A program made the translations under genes and the position numbers. Below are positions 21,231-30,039 of a stretch of DNA of 35,469 bases, one piece after another (within the stretch, counting starts at the first letter, position 1; each line of letters starts with the position of its first letter). Origin of the DNA: Flavobacteriaceae bacterium CG_4_10_14_3_um_filter_33_47 (GTDB lineage Bacteria > Bacteroidota > Bacteroidia > Flavobacteriales > Flavobacteriaceae); NCBI GenBank assembly GCA_002784145.1, contig PFKE01000132.1, positions 1 through 35,469 on the forward strand, read 5' to 3'. The notes below the pieces were generated by a model that was not told the origin of the DNA, did not search any database, and saw only the letters and a program-made list of their open reading frames with translations.

Positions 21231-24200
21231 ATGAGAAAAGTAATAGCCTATTTTATTAGATACCATGTTGCAGTAAATATTTTTATCATTGCTTTTTTTG
21301 CTTTTGGAATTATTGGATTATTGTCATTAAAATCGTCCTTTTTTCCTTTAACAGATTCTAAAATAATCAACATTAATATTGCCTATCCTGGTGCTTCACC
21401 ACAAGAAATTGAGGAAGGCATTGTTCTTAAAATTGAAGATAATTTAAAAGGATTAAAAGGGGTTGATAGAGTTACGTCGGTATCTAGAGAAAATAGCGGA
21501 ATCATAACAGTTGAAATTCAAAAAGGAGAAAACATTGATTTCATGCTTCTTGAAGTCAAAAACGCTGTGGACAGAGTACCGTCATTTCCAACAGGCATGG
21601 AGCCTTTAATTGTTGCTAAACGAGAAGAAGTCCGGCAAACTATCTCCTTTGCAGTAAATGGAAAAGATGTTCCATTGGCTACCTTAAAACAAATAGCAAG
21701 GCAAATTGAAAACGACCTGCGCACTATTGATGGGATTTCTCAAGTAGAATTATCGGGTTACCCAGTTGAAGAAATAGAAATAGCCGTAAATGAAACGAGT
21801 CTATTAGCTTATAATCTTACATTTGATGATGTTTCTCAAGCCGTTAGCGCCTCAAATATCTTGGTAACCGGCGGTAATATTAAGACAGATGCTGAAGAAT
21901 ATTTAATAAGAGCCAATAACAGAAATTATTATGGTGATGAGCTCTCAAATATTATTGTAAAAGCTTCAAATGATGGTAAAATTGTAAGGTTAAAGGACGT
22001 TGCCATCATTAGAGATCGTTTTGCTGAGACGCCTAATGCAGCTTATTTTAATCAACAGCTTTCAGTAAATATAACCATTACCAGTACTAATAGCGAAGAT
22101 TTAATTTCTTCGGCAGATCAAGTAAAACAATACATTGAAGCATACAACCAAAAGTATAACAATGTAAGGTTAGATGTTGTTAGAGATTTATCGATCACAT
22201 TAAACCAGCGTACTGAGTTGCTTACCAAAAATGCTATTGCAGGTATGTTATTGGTATTACTGTTTTTATCACTTTTTTTAAATACCAGAGTGGCTTTTTG
22301 GGTCGCTTTTGGGTTGCCTATATCCTTTTTGGGAATGTTTATTTTTGCAGGCCAGTTTGATGTTACCATCAATGTGCTTTCACTCTTTGGGATGATTATC
22401 GTGGTAGGTATTCTGGTTGATGATGGTATTGTGGTTGGTGAAAATATTTATCAACACTATGAAAAAGGGAAAAGCCCCATACAAGCTGCTATTGATGGAA
22501 CTATGGAAGTAATTCCACCAGTTGTTTCTGCCATTATCACCACCTTATTAGCCTTTTCACTGTTTTTGTTTTTAGATAGCAGGATAGGAGAGTTTTTTGG
22601 TGAGGTTTCCATCATAGTTATCCTAACGCTTTCCGTATCATTAATAGAAGCACTCATTATATTGCCAGCGCATTTAGCACATTCAAAGGCTTTACATAAA
22701 ATGGAAGTTGAAAAGCATCCATCAAAAATTAAGCAATTTTTTTCTAAGATGCGTGAAGTAAACAAATTGGGCGATAGGTTTATGCGTTATTTACGCGACA
22801 ACATGTATACGCCTACATTGGAATTTGTTTTAAAATTTAAAATGCTGGCCTTATCTATCTTCATAGTATTATTAATTTTAACATTCGGGTCAATAGGTGG
22901 CGGAATCATAGGTGTAACGCTGTTTCCATCCATTGCAAGTGATACAGTTTCTATAGAGCTAGATATGCCAAACGGAACCAATGTTAAGGTTACAGACTCT
23001 ATTATATCAATGATTGAAGAGAAGTCATTTATTGTGAACAAAGAATTTACGGAAAAATATTTAAAAGGAACCGATAAAGTGCTTTTTGAGAATACCATAT
23101 TATCCTTAAATAGTAGCTCAAGTGCACGATTAGAGATTAATTTATTGCCAGGTGAAGAACGTCCAGATGCTATCAACACCTCATTAGTGGCCAACAGATT
23201 AAGGGAATTGGTAGGCCCCGTTATTGGTGTAGAGCGATTAATTTTTGGCTCTGGTGGAAATTTTGGAGGAAGCCCGGTTTCTGTATCATTATTAAGCAAT
23301 AATATTTCTGAATTAAAAGCAGCTAAATTTGAGTTAAAAACGTTTCTTGAAAGTAATCCATTGTTAAAGGATATTGAAGATAATGATCCTGCTGGTATTA
23401 AGGAAATACGCTTAGAACTTAAAGAAAACGCTTATCTACTAGGGTTAGATTTAAGAACCGTAATGAGTCAAGTAAGAGCAGGATTTTTTGGTGTTCAGGC
23501 ACAACGTTTTCAAAGAGGTCAAGACGAGATTAGGGTTTGGGTAAGATACGACAGAAGTAATAGAGAATCTATCAACGATTTAGACAATATGCGTATTGTT
23601 ACACCAACTGGTGAGCGTGTTAATTTTAAAGATATTGCTACTTATACCATAGAAAGAGGCGATGTTGCCATAAACCATTTAGAAGGTCAAAGAGAGATTC
23701 AGGTATCAGCAGATTTAAAGGATCCTAGCAACAGTGCAACAGACATTCTGGACGATATTAGAACCATGTTTATCCCTGAATTACAATCAAAATATCCAAC
23801 CATTTCCGCTTCTTTTGAAGGACAGAACAGAGAAGCTACAAAATTATCTCGATCTTTAAAAAGTGCTGGTGGCATCATTCTTTTGCTTATTTATATTACC
23901 ATAGCCTTTACCTTCAGAAGTTATAGTCAACCTTTATTTCTCATTTTATTAGTGCCATTTAGTTTAACCGCTGTGGCTTGGGGTCATTGGTTATTAGGCT
24001 TTCCTGTGAATGTCATTTCACTTTTAGGAATTATTGCATTAATTGGTATCATGGTTAATGATGGTTTGGTGTTGATAGGTAAGTTTAATTCAAATTTAAA
24101 AGAAGGGATGAAGTTTGAAGAAGCACTTTTAAATGCGGGAAAATCAAGATTTAGGGCCATCTTTTTAACCTCACTTACCACCATAGCAGGGTTAGCACCA

Positions 24201-24428
24201 TTACTGTTGGAAAAAAGTCGTCAGGCGCAATTTTTAAAACCCATGGCAATATCCATTTCATTCGGAATTTTTTATGCAACCATTTTAACCTTATTGCTAT
24301 TGCCTGTATTATTATCTTTTAGTAACAGTATTAAACAAAATGTAAAATGGTTAGCTACAGGCAATAAAGTCACAAAAGAAGAAGTAGAACGTGCTATTAA
24401 AGAACAAATTGAAGAACATGAAAAATAG
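21231..24428 (+). CDS. RND efflux transporter permease (AcrB/MMPL-like)
   Basis: 1065 aa; YPGASPQEIEEGIVLKIEDNLKGLKGV, GILVDDGIVVGENIYQH, GIMVNDGLVLIGKFN. Confidence 0.97.
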   Translation: MRKVIAYFIRYHVAVNIFIIAFFAFGIIGLLSLKSSFFPLTDSKIININIAYPGASPQEIEEGIVLKIEDNLKGLKGVDRVTSVSRENSGIITVEIQKGENIDFMLLEVKNAVDRVPSFPTGMEPLIVAKREEVRQTISFAVNGKDVPLATLKQIARQIENDLRTIDGISQVELSGYPVEEIEIAVNETSLLAYNLTFDDVSQAVSASNILVTGGNIKTDAEEYLIRANNRNYYGDELSNIIVKASNDGKIVRLKDVAIIRDRFAETPNAAYFNQQLSVNITITSTNSEDLISSADQVKQYIEAYNQKYNNVRLDVVRDLSITLNQRTELLTKNAIAGMLLVLLFLSLFLNTRVAFWVAFGLPISFLGMFIFAGQFDVTINVLSLFGMIIVVGILVDDGIVVGENIYQHYEKGKSPIQAAIDGTMEVIPPVVSAIITTLLAFSLFLFLDSRIGEFFGEVSIIVILTLSVSLIEALIILPAHLAHSKALHKMEVEKHPSKIKQFFSKMREVNKLGDRFMRYLRDNMYTPTLEFVLKFKMLALSIFIVLLILTFGSIGGGIIGVTLFPSIASDTVSIELDMPNGTNVKVTDSIISMIEEKSFIVNKEFTEKYLKGTDKVLFENTILSLNSSSSARLEINLLPGEERPDAINTSLVANRLRELVGPVIGVERLIFGSGGNFGGSPVSVSLLSNNISELKAAKFELKTFLESNPLLKDIEDNDPAGIKEIRLELKENAYLLGLDLRTVMSQVRAGFFGVQAQRFQRGQDEIRVWVRYDRSNRESINDLDNMRIVTPTGERVNFKDIATYTIERGDVAINHLEGQREIQVSADLKDPSNSATDILDDIRTMFIPELQSKYPTISASFEGQNREATKLSRSLKSAGGIILLLIYITIAFTFRSYSQPLFLILLVPFSLTAVAWGHWLLGFPVNVISLLGIIALIGIMVNDGLVLIGKFNSNLKEGMKFEEALLNAGKSRFRAIFLTSLTTIAGLAPLLLEKSRQAQFLKPMAISISFGIFYATILTLLLLPVLLSFSNSIKQNVKWLATGNKVTKEEVERAIKEQIEEHEK

Positions 24429-25737
24429 ATGGATGTTTTTAATGGTTATGCTGGGTGTTTGTAATGCAATTGCCCAGCAAAAAATATTAACACCCAATGA
24501 GGCTGTTAAGCTGGCATTAGACAATAATTATGGAATTAAACTGGCAAACAACCAACTTGAAGTCGCCAAAAATAACGCAAGTATCTTAAACGCTGGGTAT
24601 TTGCCAAGCATAACCGGTAATGCAGGAGCTTCTATTGATAAACAAGATTCTGAAGGAGAACTAGCTAATGGAGAAGTAAGAAGTGCTAAAGGTGCAGAAA
24701 CAAGACGTTATAATGCGTCAATAAATTTAAACTATACCTTGTTTGATGGTTTAGGAAGAAGCTATGATTATAAACAACTTAAAGAACGTTATCAGTTAAC
24801 CGAGTTACAAGCCAAAGAAACCATTGAAAACACAGTTTTTCAATTATTTAGTATTTATTATGATGTAGCACAGTTAACAGAGAATACACTGGCTTTAGAG
24901 CAAACACTTACTATCTCTAATGATAGATTATTACGCGCCAAATACCAGTTTGATTATGGACAAAGCACTAAACTGGGTGTTTTAAATGCAGAGGTTGATA
25001 TCAATAATGACAGTATTAATTTAATTAATGCAAAACAACAATTAAAAAATTTTAAGCGCGATTTAAATGTAGTTTTAGGCAATGTTATTGCACATGATTT
25101 TGATGTAGACACTGCGATAAATTTTGATGTGTTGTTTATTAAAGAAGAACTTTTTGAAAAAGCCAAAACCAGAAATATTGCTTTATTACAAGTTGAAAAA
25201 AATATTAATATTAGTCAATTTGATATAAAAACCAATAAAGCACAATTATTTCCAACCATTGGCGTAGTGGGTTCTTATGGATGGAATGAATCTTCAAATA
25301 ACAGTCCATTAGCTTTTACCCTTCAAAACACAAGTTCAGGTGTTACTGGAGGATTAAATTTAACGTGGAATTTGTTTGATGGTGGAAGCACTATGACTAG
25401 AATAAAAAATGCGCAGATTAATTTAGAGAGTCAAAAACTTCAAAAAGAACAATTGCTTGATGATGTTGAAAGAAATTTTTATAATGCTTGGGATGATTAT
25501 CAAAATAAATATAATATTTATAAAATACAGGAAAACAACATTTTAACCTCGCAAAATAATTTTGATCGTACTCAAGAAAAGTTTAAGTTAGGTCAAGTAA
25601 ACTCCATTGAATTTAGGCAAGCGCAACTTAATCTATTAAATGCTGAATTAAGCCGAAATCAAGCCAAATATCAAGCTAAATTGGCCGAATTACAAATGCT
25701 TCAAATAAGTGGTGAGCTTTTGAATGTTAATTTTTAA
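24418..25737 (+). CDS. TolC family outer membrane efflux protein
   Basis: Start moved to ATG 24418 (MKNRWMFLMVMLGVCNAIAQQ signal peptide), overlapping the RND stop by 11 nt; paired TolC repeats with LTPNEAVKLALDNNYGIKLANNQLEVAKNN. Confidence 0.93.
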   Translation: MKNRWMFLMVMLGVCNAIAQQKILTPNEAVKLALDNNYGIKLANNQLEVAKNNASILNAGYLPSITGNAGASIDKQDSEGELANGEVRSAKGAETRRYNASINLNYTLFDGLGRSYDYKQLKERYQLTELQAKETIENTVFQLFSIYYDVAQLTENTLALEQTLTISNDRLLRAKYQFDYGQSTKLGVLNAEVDINNDSINLINAKQQLKNFKRDLNVVLGNVIAHDFDVDTAINFDVLFIKEELFEKAKTRNIALLQVEKNINISQFDIKTNKAQLFPTIGVVGSYGWNESSNNSPLAFTLQNTSSGVTGGLNLTWNLFDGGSTMTRIKNAQINLESQKLQKEQLLDDVERNFYNAWDDYQNKYNIYKIQENNILTSQNNFDRTQEKFKLGQVNSIEFRQAQLNLLNAELSRNQAKYQAKLAELQMLQISGELLNVNF

Positions 25738-25803
25738 TGGCTCAAAAAATCAATTTTTTATTAAAATTTTCTTTGTTTGATGTAATTTGTATATGGAGAG
25801 CAT

Positions 25804-25849
25804 GTAGTTCATCGACTCTTAAATGTTAAAAAAAGTTGTAGTTCATCGA
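25804..25849 (+). promoter_or_regulatory. Direct repeat GTAGTTCATCGA x2 upstream of the LRR gene
   Basis: Exact 12-bp copies at 25804-25815 and 25838-25849; a degenerate third copy (TAGTTTTTAATCG) near 25857. Confidence 0.6.
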
Positions 25850-25915
25850 ATAAAATAGTTTTTAATCGTATTTTTAGCTACTTTCGTTAAAGAATTAATC
25901 CCAAATTTATTCGAT

Positions 25916-26740
25916 ATGAAAATCTTTAACTACATAGCTGTCATATTTTTTGTATCAGCATTTACATTCGCAGGCGTATCTCCTAAAGAAAAAGAAGCAT
26001 TATTAGCTTTATATAATTCAACCAATGGAAAAGAATGGAATTCTACTTGGGATTTAAATGCCTCTGAAGACACTTGGTATGGTGTGAAAATTGAAAATGG
26101 CCAAATTGTAGAGTTAAATCTTCAGTTTAATAATCTTCAAGGAGAATTACCTCAAGAAATCGGTCATTTAACTGCCTTGAAAAAAATCAACTTTGGTTTT
26201 AACAAATTAACAGGTTCTTTACCAACCTCTATTGCTAATTTAAAGGAATTGACCTCTTTAGAATTATTTATGAATAGTTTAGAAGGTGTTATACCTTCAG
26301 AATTAGGAGCATTGAATAAATTAGAGTATTTAAAACTTTACAGCAATAAATTTACAGGAGAAATACCATCAACTTTAATGGGATTAACAAACCTAAAAGA
26401 ACTTTTATTAGGAAGTAATTTTTTAACAGGAACCATTCCTTCTCAAATATATGCCTTATCACAATTGAAAAAATTGAGTTTAATGGATAATAAATTGGAA
26501 GGAGAAATACCGATAGAATTAGCCCAACTTAAAGATTTAGAAGAATTAATATTATCTAGCAATCAATTAACAGGAGATTTACCGATGGCTTTTATGAATT
26601 TAACCAAATTAAACACCATCATGGTGAGTGATAATAAGTTAAACCAAGATTATGTTAGCATATCTGGAAAAAACCCACCAAGCTTAATGCAGCTTCAAAT
26701 ACAAAGCGCCACAGCTACTATGGATTTAGAAAAAGAATAG
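25916..26740 (+). CDS. Secreted leucine-rich-repeat protein (plant-type LRR)
   Basis: Signal peptide, N-cap SPKEKEALLALYNSTNGKEWNSTWDL...TWYGVKIENGQIVELNL, then LxxLxLxxNxLxGxIPxxL-type repeats. Confidence 0.9.
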   Translation: MKIFNYIAVIFFVSAFTFAGVSPKEKEALLALYNSTNGKEWNSTWDLNASEDTWYGVKIENGQIVELNLQFNNLQGELPQEIGHLTALKKINFGFNKLTGSLPTSIANLKELTSLELFMNSLEGVIPSELGALNKLEYLKLYSNKFTGEIPSTLMGLTNLKELLLGSNFLTGTIPSQIYALSQLKKLSLMDNKLEGEIPIELAQLKDLEELILSSNQLTGDLPMAFMNLTKLNTIMVSDNKLNQDYVSISGKNPPSLMQLQIQSATATMDLEKE

Positions 26741-26783
26741 TTTTGAATTAAGTTAGAGTTTTAGAGTTTACAAATTAATTTTT

Positions 26784-26818
26784 AACGGGTAACATACTAA
26801 TATGTTGCCCGTTTTTTG
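26784..26818 (+). terminator. Terminator of the LRR gene
   Basis: AACGGGTAACAT-ACTAAT-ATGTTGCCCGTT with one G-T pair, followed by TTTTTT. Confidence 0.8.
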
Positions 26819-26978
26819 TCTTTTTACACCATAACAAAGTATTGTTGTTATGTTTAGTTATTGGTTTCCTTCGGTTATAAGCTATCTCTTTTATACGTAA
26901 ATATTTTTTTAATATTCTCATGTTCATTCAAACAAAATAAATTTGTAAGTTAATATAAGTTAAAAATTTTTATTTTAT

Positions 26979-27010
26979 GTATTTCATCGAAAAAATTGGT
27001 ATTTCATAGG
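26979..27010 (+). promoter_or_regulatory. Direct repeat GTATTTCATCGA / GTATTTCATAGG, 20-bp period
   Basis: Copies at 26979-26990 and 26999-27010, immediately upstream of a TAnnTTTG element. Confidence 0.6.
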
Positions 27011-27019
27011 TTTTTTTTA

Positions 27020-27027
27020 TATTTTTG
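27020..27027 (+). promoter_or_regulatory. Bacteroidetes-type -7 element of the 27079 gene
   Basis: TATTTTTG matches TAnnTTTG; about 50 nt before ATG 27079. Confidence 0.5.
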
Positions 27028-27078
27028 TTTTATAATTATACGAAAACATATCTAGTTTTTAATTATAAAAATATAACC

Positions 27079-28404
27079 ATGAAAAAGTTTACAAATTTAA
27101 TATGGGTATTTCTTCTAATTTTTGGAAGCGTACATGCTCAGCAAGAAAAAGGAATTATAGGAACTAATAATTGGCTTTATGGTTGGACAGAATTTAAACC
27201 TAACTTAGAGAGATATGGTGAGCCTACCCAAATAATAACTGGAAACATTACTACAGACACTAAGCTTTCTAAAAGAGATATTTATTTGTTGATTGGTAAT
27301 GTGTTTGTTACCAATAAAGCGACACTTACTATAGAACCAGGAACTGTCATTCTCGGTGATTACAAATCTAATGCATCGCTTACCATTGCCAAAGGAGCAA
27401 AAATAATTGCCGATGGTTTAGAGACAGACCCTATTGTTTTTACCTCCAATAGTAGTTTAAAAAGATCGGGTGATTGGGGAGGAATTATTATACTTGGTGA
27501 TGCACCTACCAATAAATTCGGTAATGGTTCTGTCGCTTCATATTATTCAAATCTAAATAAAACAGATTATGTAAACACAAATTATGGTGGAGACAACGTG
27601 CAAAATGATGCCGGAATATTAAAGTATGTTAGAATAGAGTTTGCTGGGAAAAGACTTAAAGGTGGTGGTAACTTCAATGGTATACTGTTGGCTTGTGTTG
27701 GAAAAAAGACTGTTTTAGAAAACATTATGGTAAGCTACTCCGCTGGAAATTCTCTTGAGGTTATTGGAGGAGAAGTTTTTTTAAGCAAAATAGTTTCTTA
27801 CAGGTCCAATAGCAATGATTTTAAGTTTAATTATGGTACTCAATCCAGTTTAATTAATTCGCTAGCTGTAAGGTCTCCATATATATCTAATAGTTCGGGT
27901 GCAAGATGTATGCAAATTGTTTCGTATGATAAAGAAGAAGAAGTGGATTTTACAAAACCAGAAACTAATGTTGTTGCTAAAAATATAACACTGATCAATC
28001 AAAGTGAAAATTTAAATTCCGATATAGAAAAGGGTTTGGTTAAAGAGTCTGTTTATGTAGCAAAAAACACCAACTTAGAGATGAATAAAAGTGTTATTTC
28101 AGGTTTCAATCCAGCGGTTATATTCGAAGAAAAAATTATTGTTAACCAAGAAAGTCTAAAGAAAATTGTATTTACAGACATGTATTTTAACAACTGTAAC
28201 GGAAACATCTTTGTTGAGAATAATTCTAATAATGAGGACTTAGAAAACTGGTACGGCAATTCAGCATTTTTTAATGTGTATTCTAAGAGTTATAATTCTG
28301 AAACATTTATTGATTTGAATAACGAGAGTAGACCAGATTTCAGATTAAGAATTAACAAAATAATAGCAACAAACGATCTTGACCCTGATTTAAGAATGGA
28401 TTGA
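27079..28404 (+). CDS. Secreted beta-helix-like surface protein, function unknown
   Basis: Better start ATG 27079 (MKKFTNLIWVFLLIFGSVHAQQ signal peptide); LTIEPGTVILGDYKSNASLTIAKGAKIIADGLETDPIVFTSN repeat pattern typical of right-handed beta-helix proteins. No T9SS C-terminal domain seen. Confidence 0.8.
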   Translation: MKKFTNLIWVFLLIFGSVHAQQEKGIIGTNNWLYGWTEFKPNLERYGEPTQIITGNITTDTKLSKRDIYLLIGNVFVTNKATLTIEPGTVILGDYKSNASLTIAKGAKIIADGLETDPIVFTSNSSLKRSGDWGGIIILGDAPTNKFGNGSVASYYSNLNKTDYVNTNYGGDNVQNDAGILKYVRIEFAGKRLKGGGNFNGILLACVGKKTVLENIMVSYSAGNSLEVIGGEVFLSKIVSYRSNSNDFKFNYGTQSSLINSLAVRSPYISNSSGARCMQIVSYDKEEEVDFTKPETNVVAKNITLINQSENLNSDIEKGLVKESVYVAKNTNLEMNKSVISGFNPAVIFEEKIIVNQESLKKIVFTDMYFNNCNGNIFVENNSNNEDLENWYGNSAFFNVYSKSYNSETFIDLNNESRPDFRLRINKIIATNDLDPDLRMD

Positions 28405-28599
28405 GCGTAAAAAATTTAATAGTAGTTTAATAAAAACCATAGGTCTTTCTGTTATCATACATGATGTTCTTAAACACTAAAATTTCTTTTGATTTAATAG
28501 CAATTATTACAAACGTAATTTTAATTGTAACATAAGGCAGTGGTGTAAAAGCGATAATTGTTTCTAAAGGTTTTTGTTTGACTTAAGAAAAAATATCGT

Positions 28600-30039
28600 A
28601 TGAGACATTTTACCGTTTTTAAAATTGCTATTTTTGTAGCATTCCTTTTTTCTCAAATCATAAAGGCTCAAATAGTTATTGGCACACCCAATTTAGGTTT
28701 TAGTCAAGCCTGCGCTAGCAGCACTTTCAATACCTATAACGTTACTTTTTCTTTTTCACCAGAAACGGCCTTACTTGCATCAAATCAATTCATTATCGAA
28801 CTGTCTGATGCCACAGGAAGTTTTGCCAATGCAACTACTATTTATACATCAAATCCCGGAGCAGTAACCGTATCTCCAGCCACATTAAATTTTTCAATTC
28901 CAACTACAACAATTGGTGAAAGTTTTAGAATTAGAATTAAAAGTACTGCACCAGTAGCTACAAGTTCTAGTTCTGCAGTTTTTGCGGCCTATTTTAAACT
29001 TCAAGACACACCATTTACTATTAATAATTTAATTTCAACCGGAATTTATTGTGCGGGTGGAAGTTATTTGTTAACCATTGATAATCCCGGATTCGGATCT
29101 AACGATTCTCCTTTACAGTATCCTTCTCTAACCTTTAATTGGTATAAAGAAACCAGTGCCACAACCTCGGTTTTTGTGTCTAAAGGACCAAGTTTATCCG
29201 TTAATGAACCGGGGACTTATTTTGTTGAAACCGATTATGGTTCTTGTACTTCCAATTCATTTTCAAACCGTGTAACCGTAAGTGAATCTAGTTCTGCAAC
29301 TGCGGCTTCTATAAGCTCTAGTTTAGGTAATCCATATTGTTCAAATGATGGTGAAACTACCTTGAGCACTATCAATGCTTTAGGTTATCAATGGTTTAAA
29401 GATGGTGTAGCCATTTCTGGTGCAACAAATCAAATGTATAACACCAACGAATCTGCAAACTTTTCGGTAGCGATCAATTTAGGAGAATGCTCTACAAATG
29501 CTTCCATAAATCTTGTAAGTACTGGATTTAACAGCAGCATTGATGTTGAAGACATTAACCAACTTGAATCTGGAGAAACACTTATTGCTACCGTTACAAC
29601 AGATGCTATGAATCCTGAATTTAAATGGTTTTTAAACGCTATTGAAATATCTAGTGCGACTCAAAATTTTTATGAAATCTCCCAAACAGGTCAGTATAGA
29701 GTTGTTATTAATCAAACTACGGGATGCATTGCTTCAAATGAATTTTTATTTACGGTATCTGAGCCATTTCCAGATGTATCAAACATTCCCAATTTAATAA
29801 GTCCTAACGGCGATGGAATTAATGATACTTGGGTTATTCCGCAGGCTTACGTCAGTGGAACCAATACGGAAGTAATGATTATTAGTGCACAAGGAAACCT
29901 AGTTCTTAAAACCAATGACTATCAAAATAATTGGCCAGAAAATGATTTAGGATTTAAAGATGTAAACCCAGTGTACTACTATATCATAACTACTCAAAAC
30001 AACAAAACATTAAAAGGGTCCATAACCGTGATAAAATAA
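28600..30039 (+). CDS. T9SS type B secreted protein with gliding-motility-associated C-terminal domain (SprC-like by position)
   Basis: Signal peptide; Ig-like segments (GYQWFKDGVAISGATNQMYN, EFKWFLNAIEISSATQNFYEIS); C-terminus IPNLISPNGDGINDTWVIPQAYVSG...YYYIITTQNNKTLKGSITVIK is the type B sorting domain. Confidence 0.88.
   Translation: MRHFTVFKIAIFVAFLFSQIIKAQIVIGTPNLGFSQACASSTFNTYNVTFSFSPETALLASNQFIIELSDATGSFANATTIYTSNPGAVTVSPATLNFSIPTTTIGESFRIRIKSTAPVATSSSSAVFAAYFKLQDTPFTINNLISTGIYCAGGSYLLTIDNPGFGSNDSPLQYPSLTFNWYKETSATTSVFVSKGPSLSVNEPGTYFVETDYGSCTSNSFSNRVTVSESSSATAASISSSLGNPYCSNDGETTLSTINALGYQWFKDGVAISGATNQMYNTNESANFSVAINLGECSTNASINLVSTGFNSSIDVEDINQLESGETLIATVTTDAMNPEFKWFLNAIEISSATQNFYEISQTGQYRVVINQTTGCIASNEFLFTVSEPFPDVSNIPNLISPNGDGINDTWVIPQAYVSGTNTEVMIISAQGNLVLKTNDYQNNWPENDLGFKDVNPVYYYIITTQNNKTLKGSITVIK

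Noticed and set aside
22787-23299. 170-aa minus-strand ORF within the RND permease
   Set aside because: Nested antisense ORF inside a conserved gene, with no supporting start context or motif.
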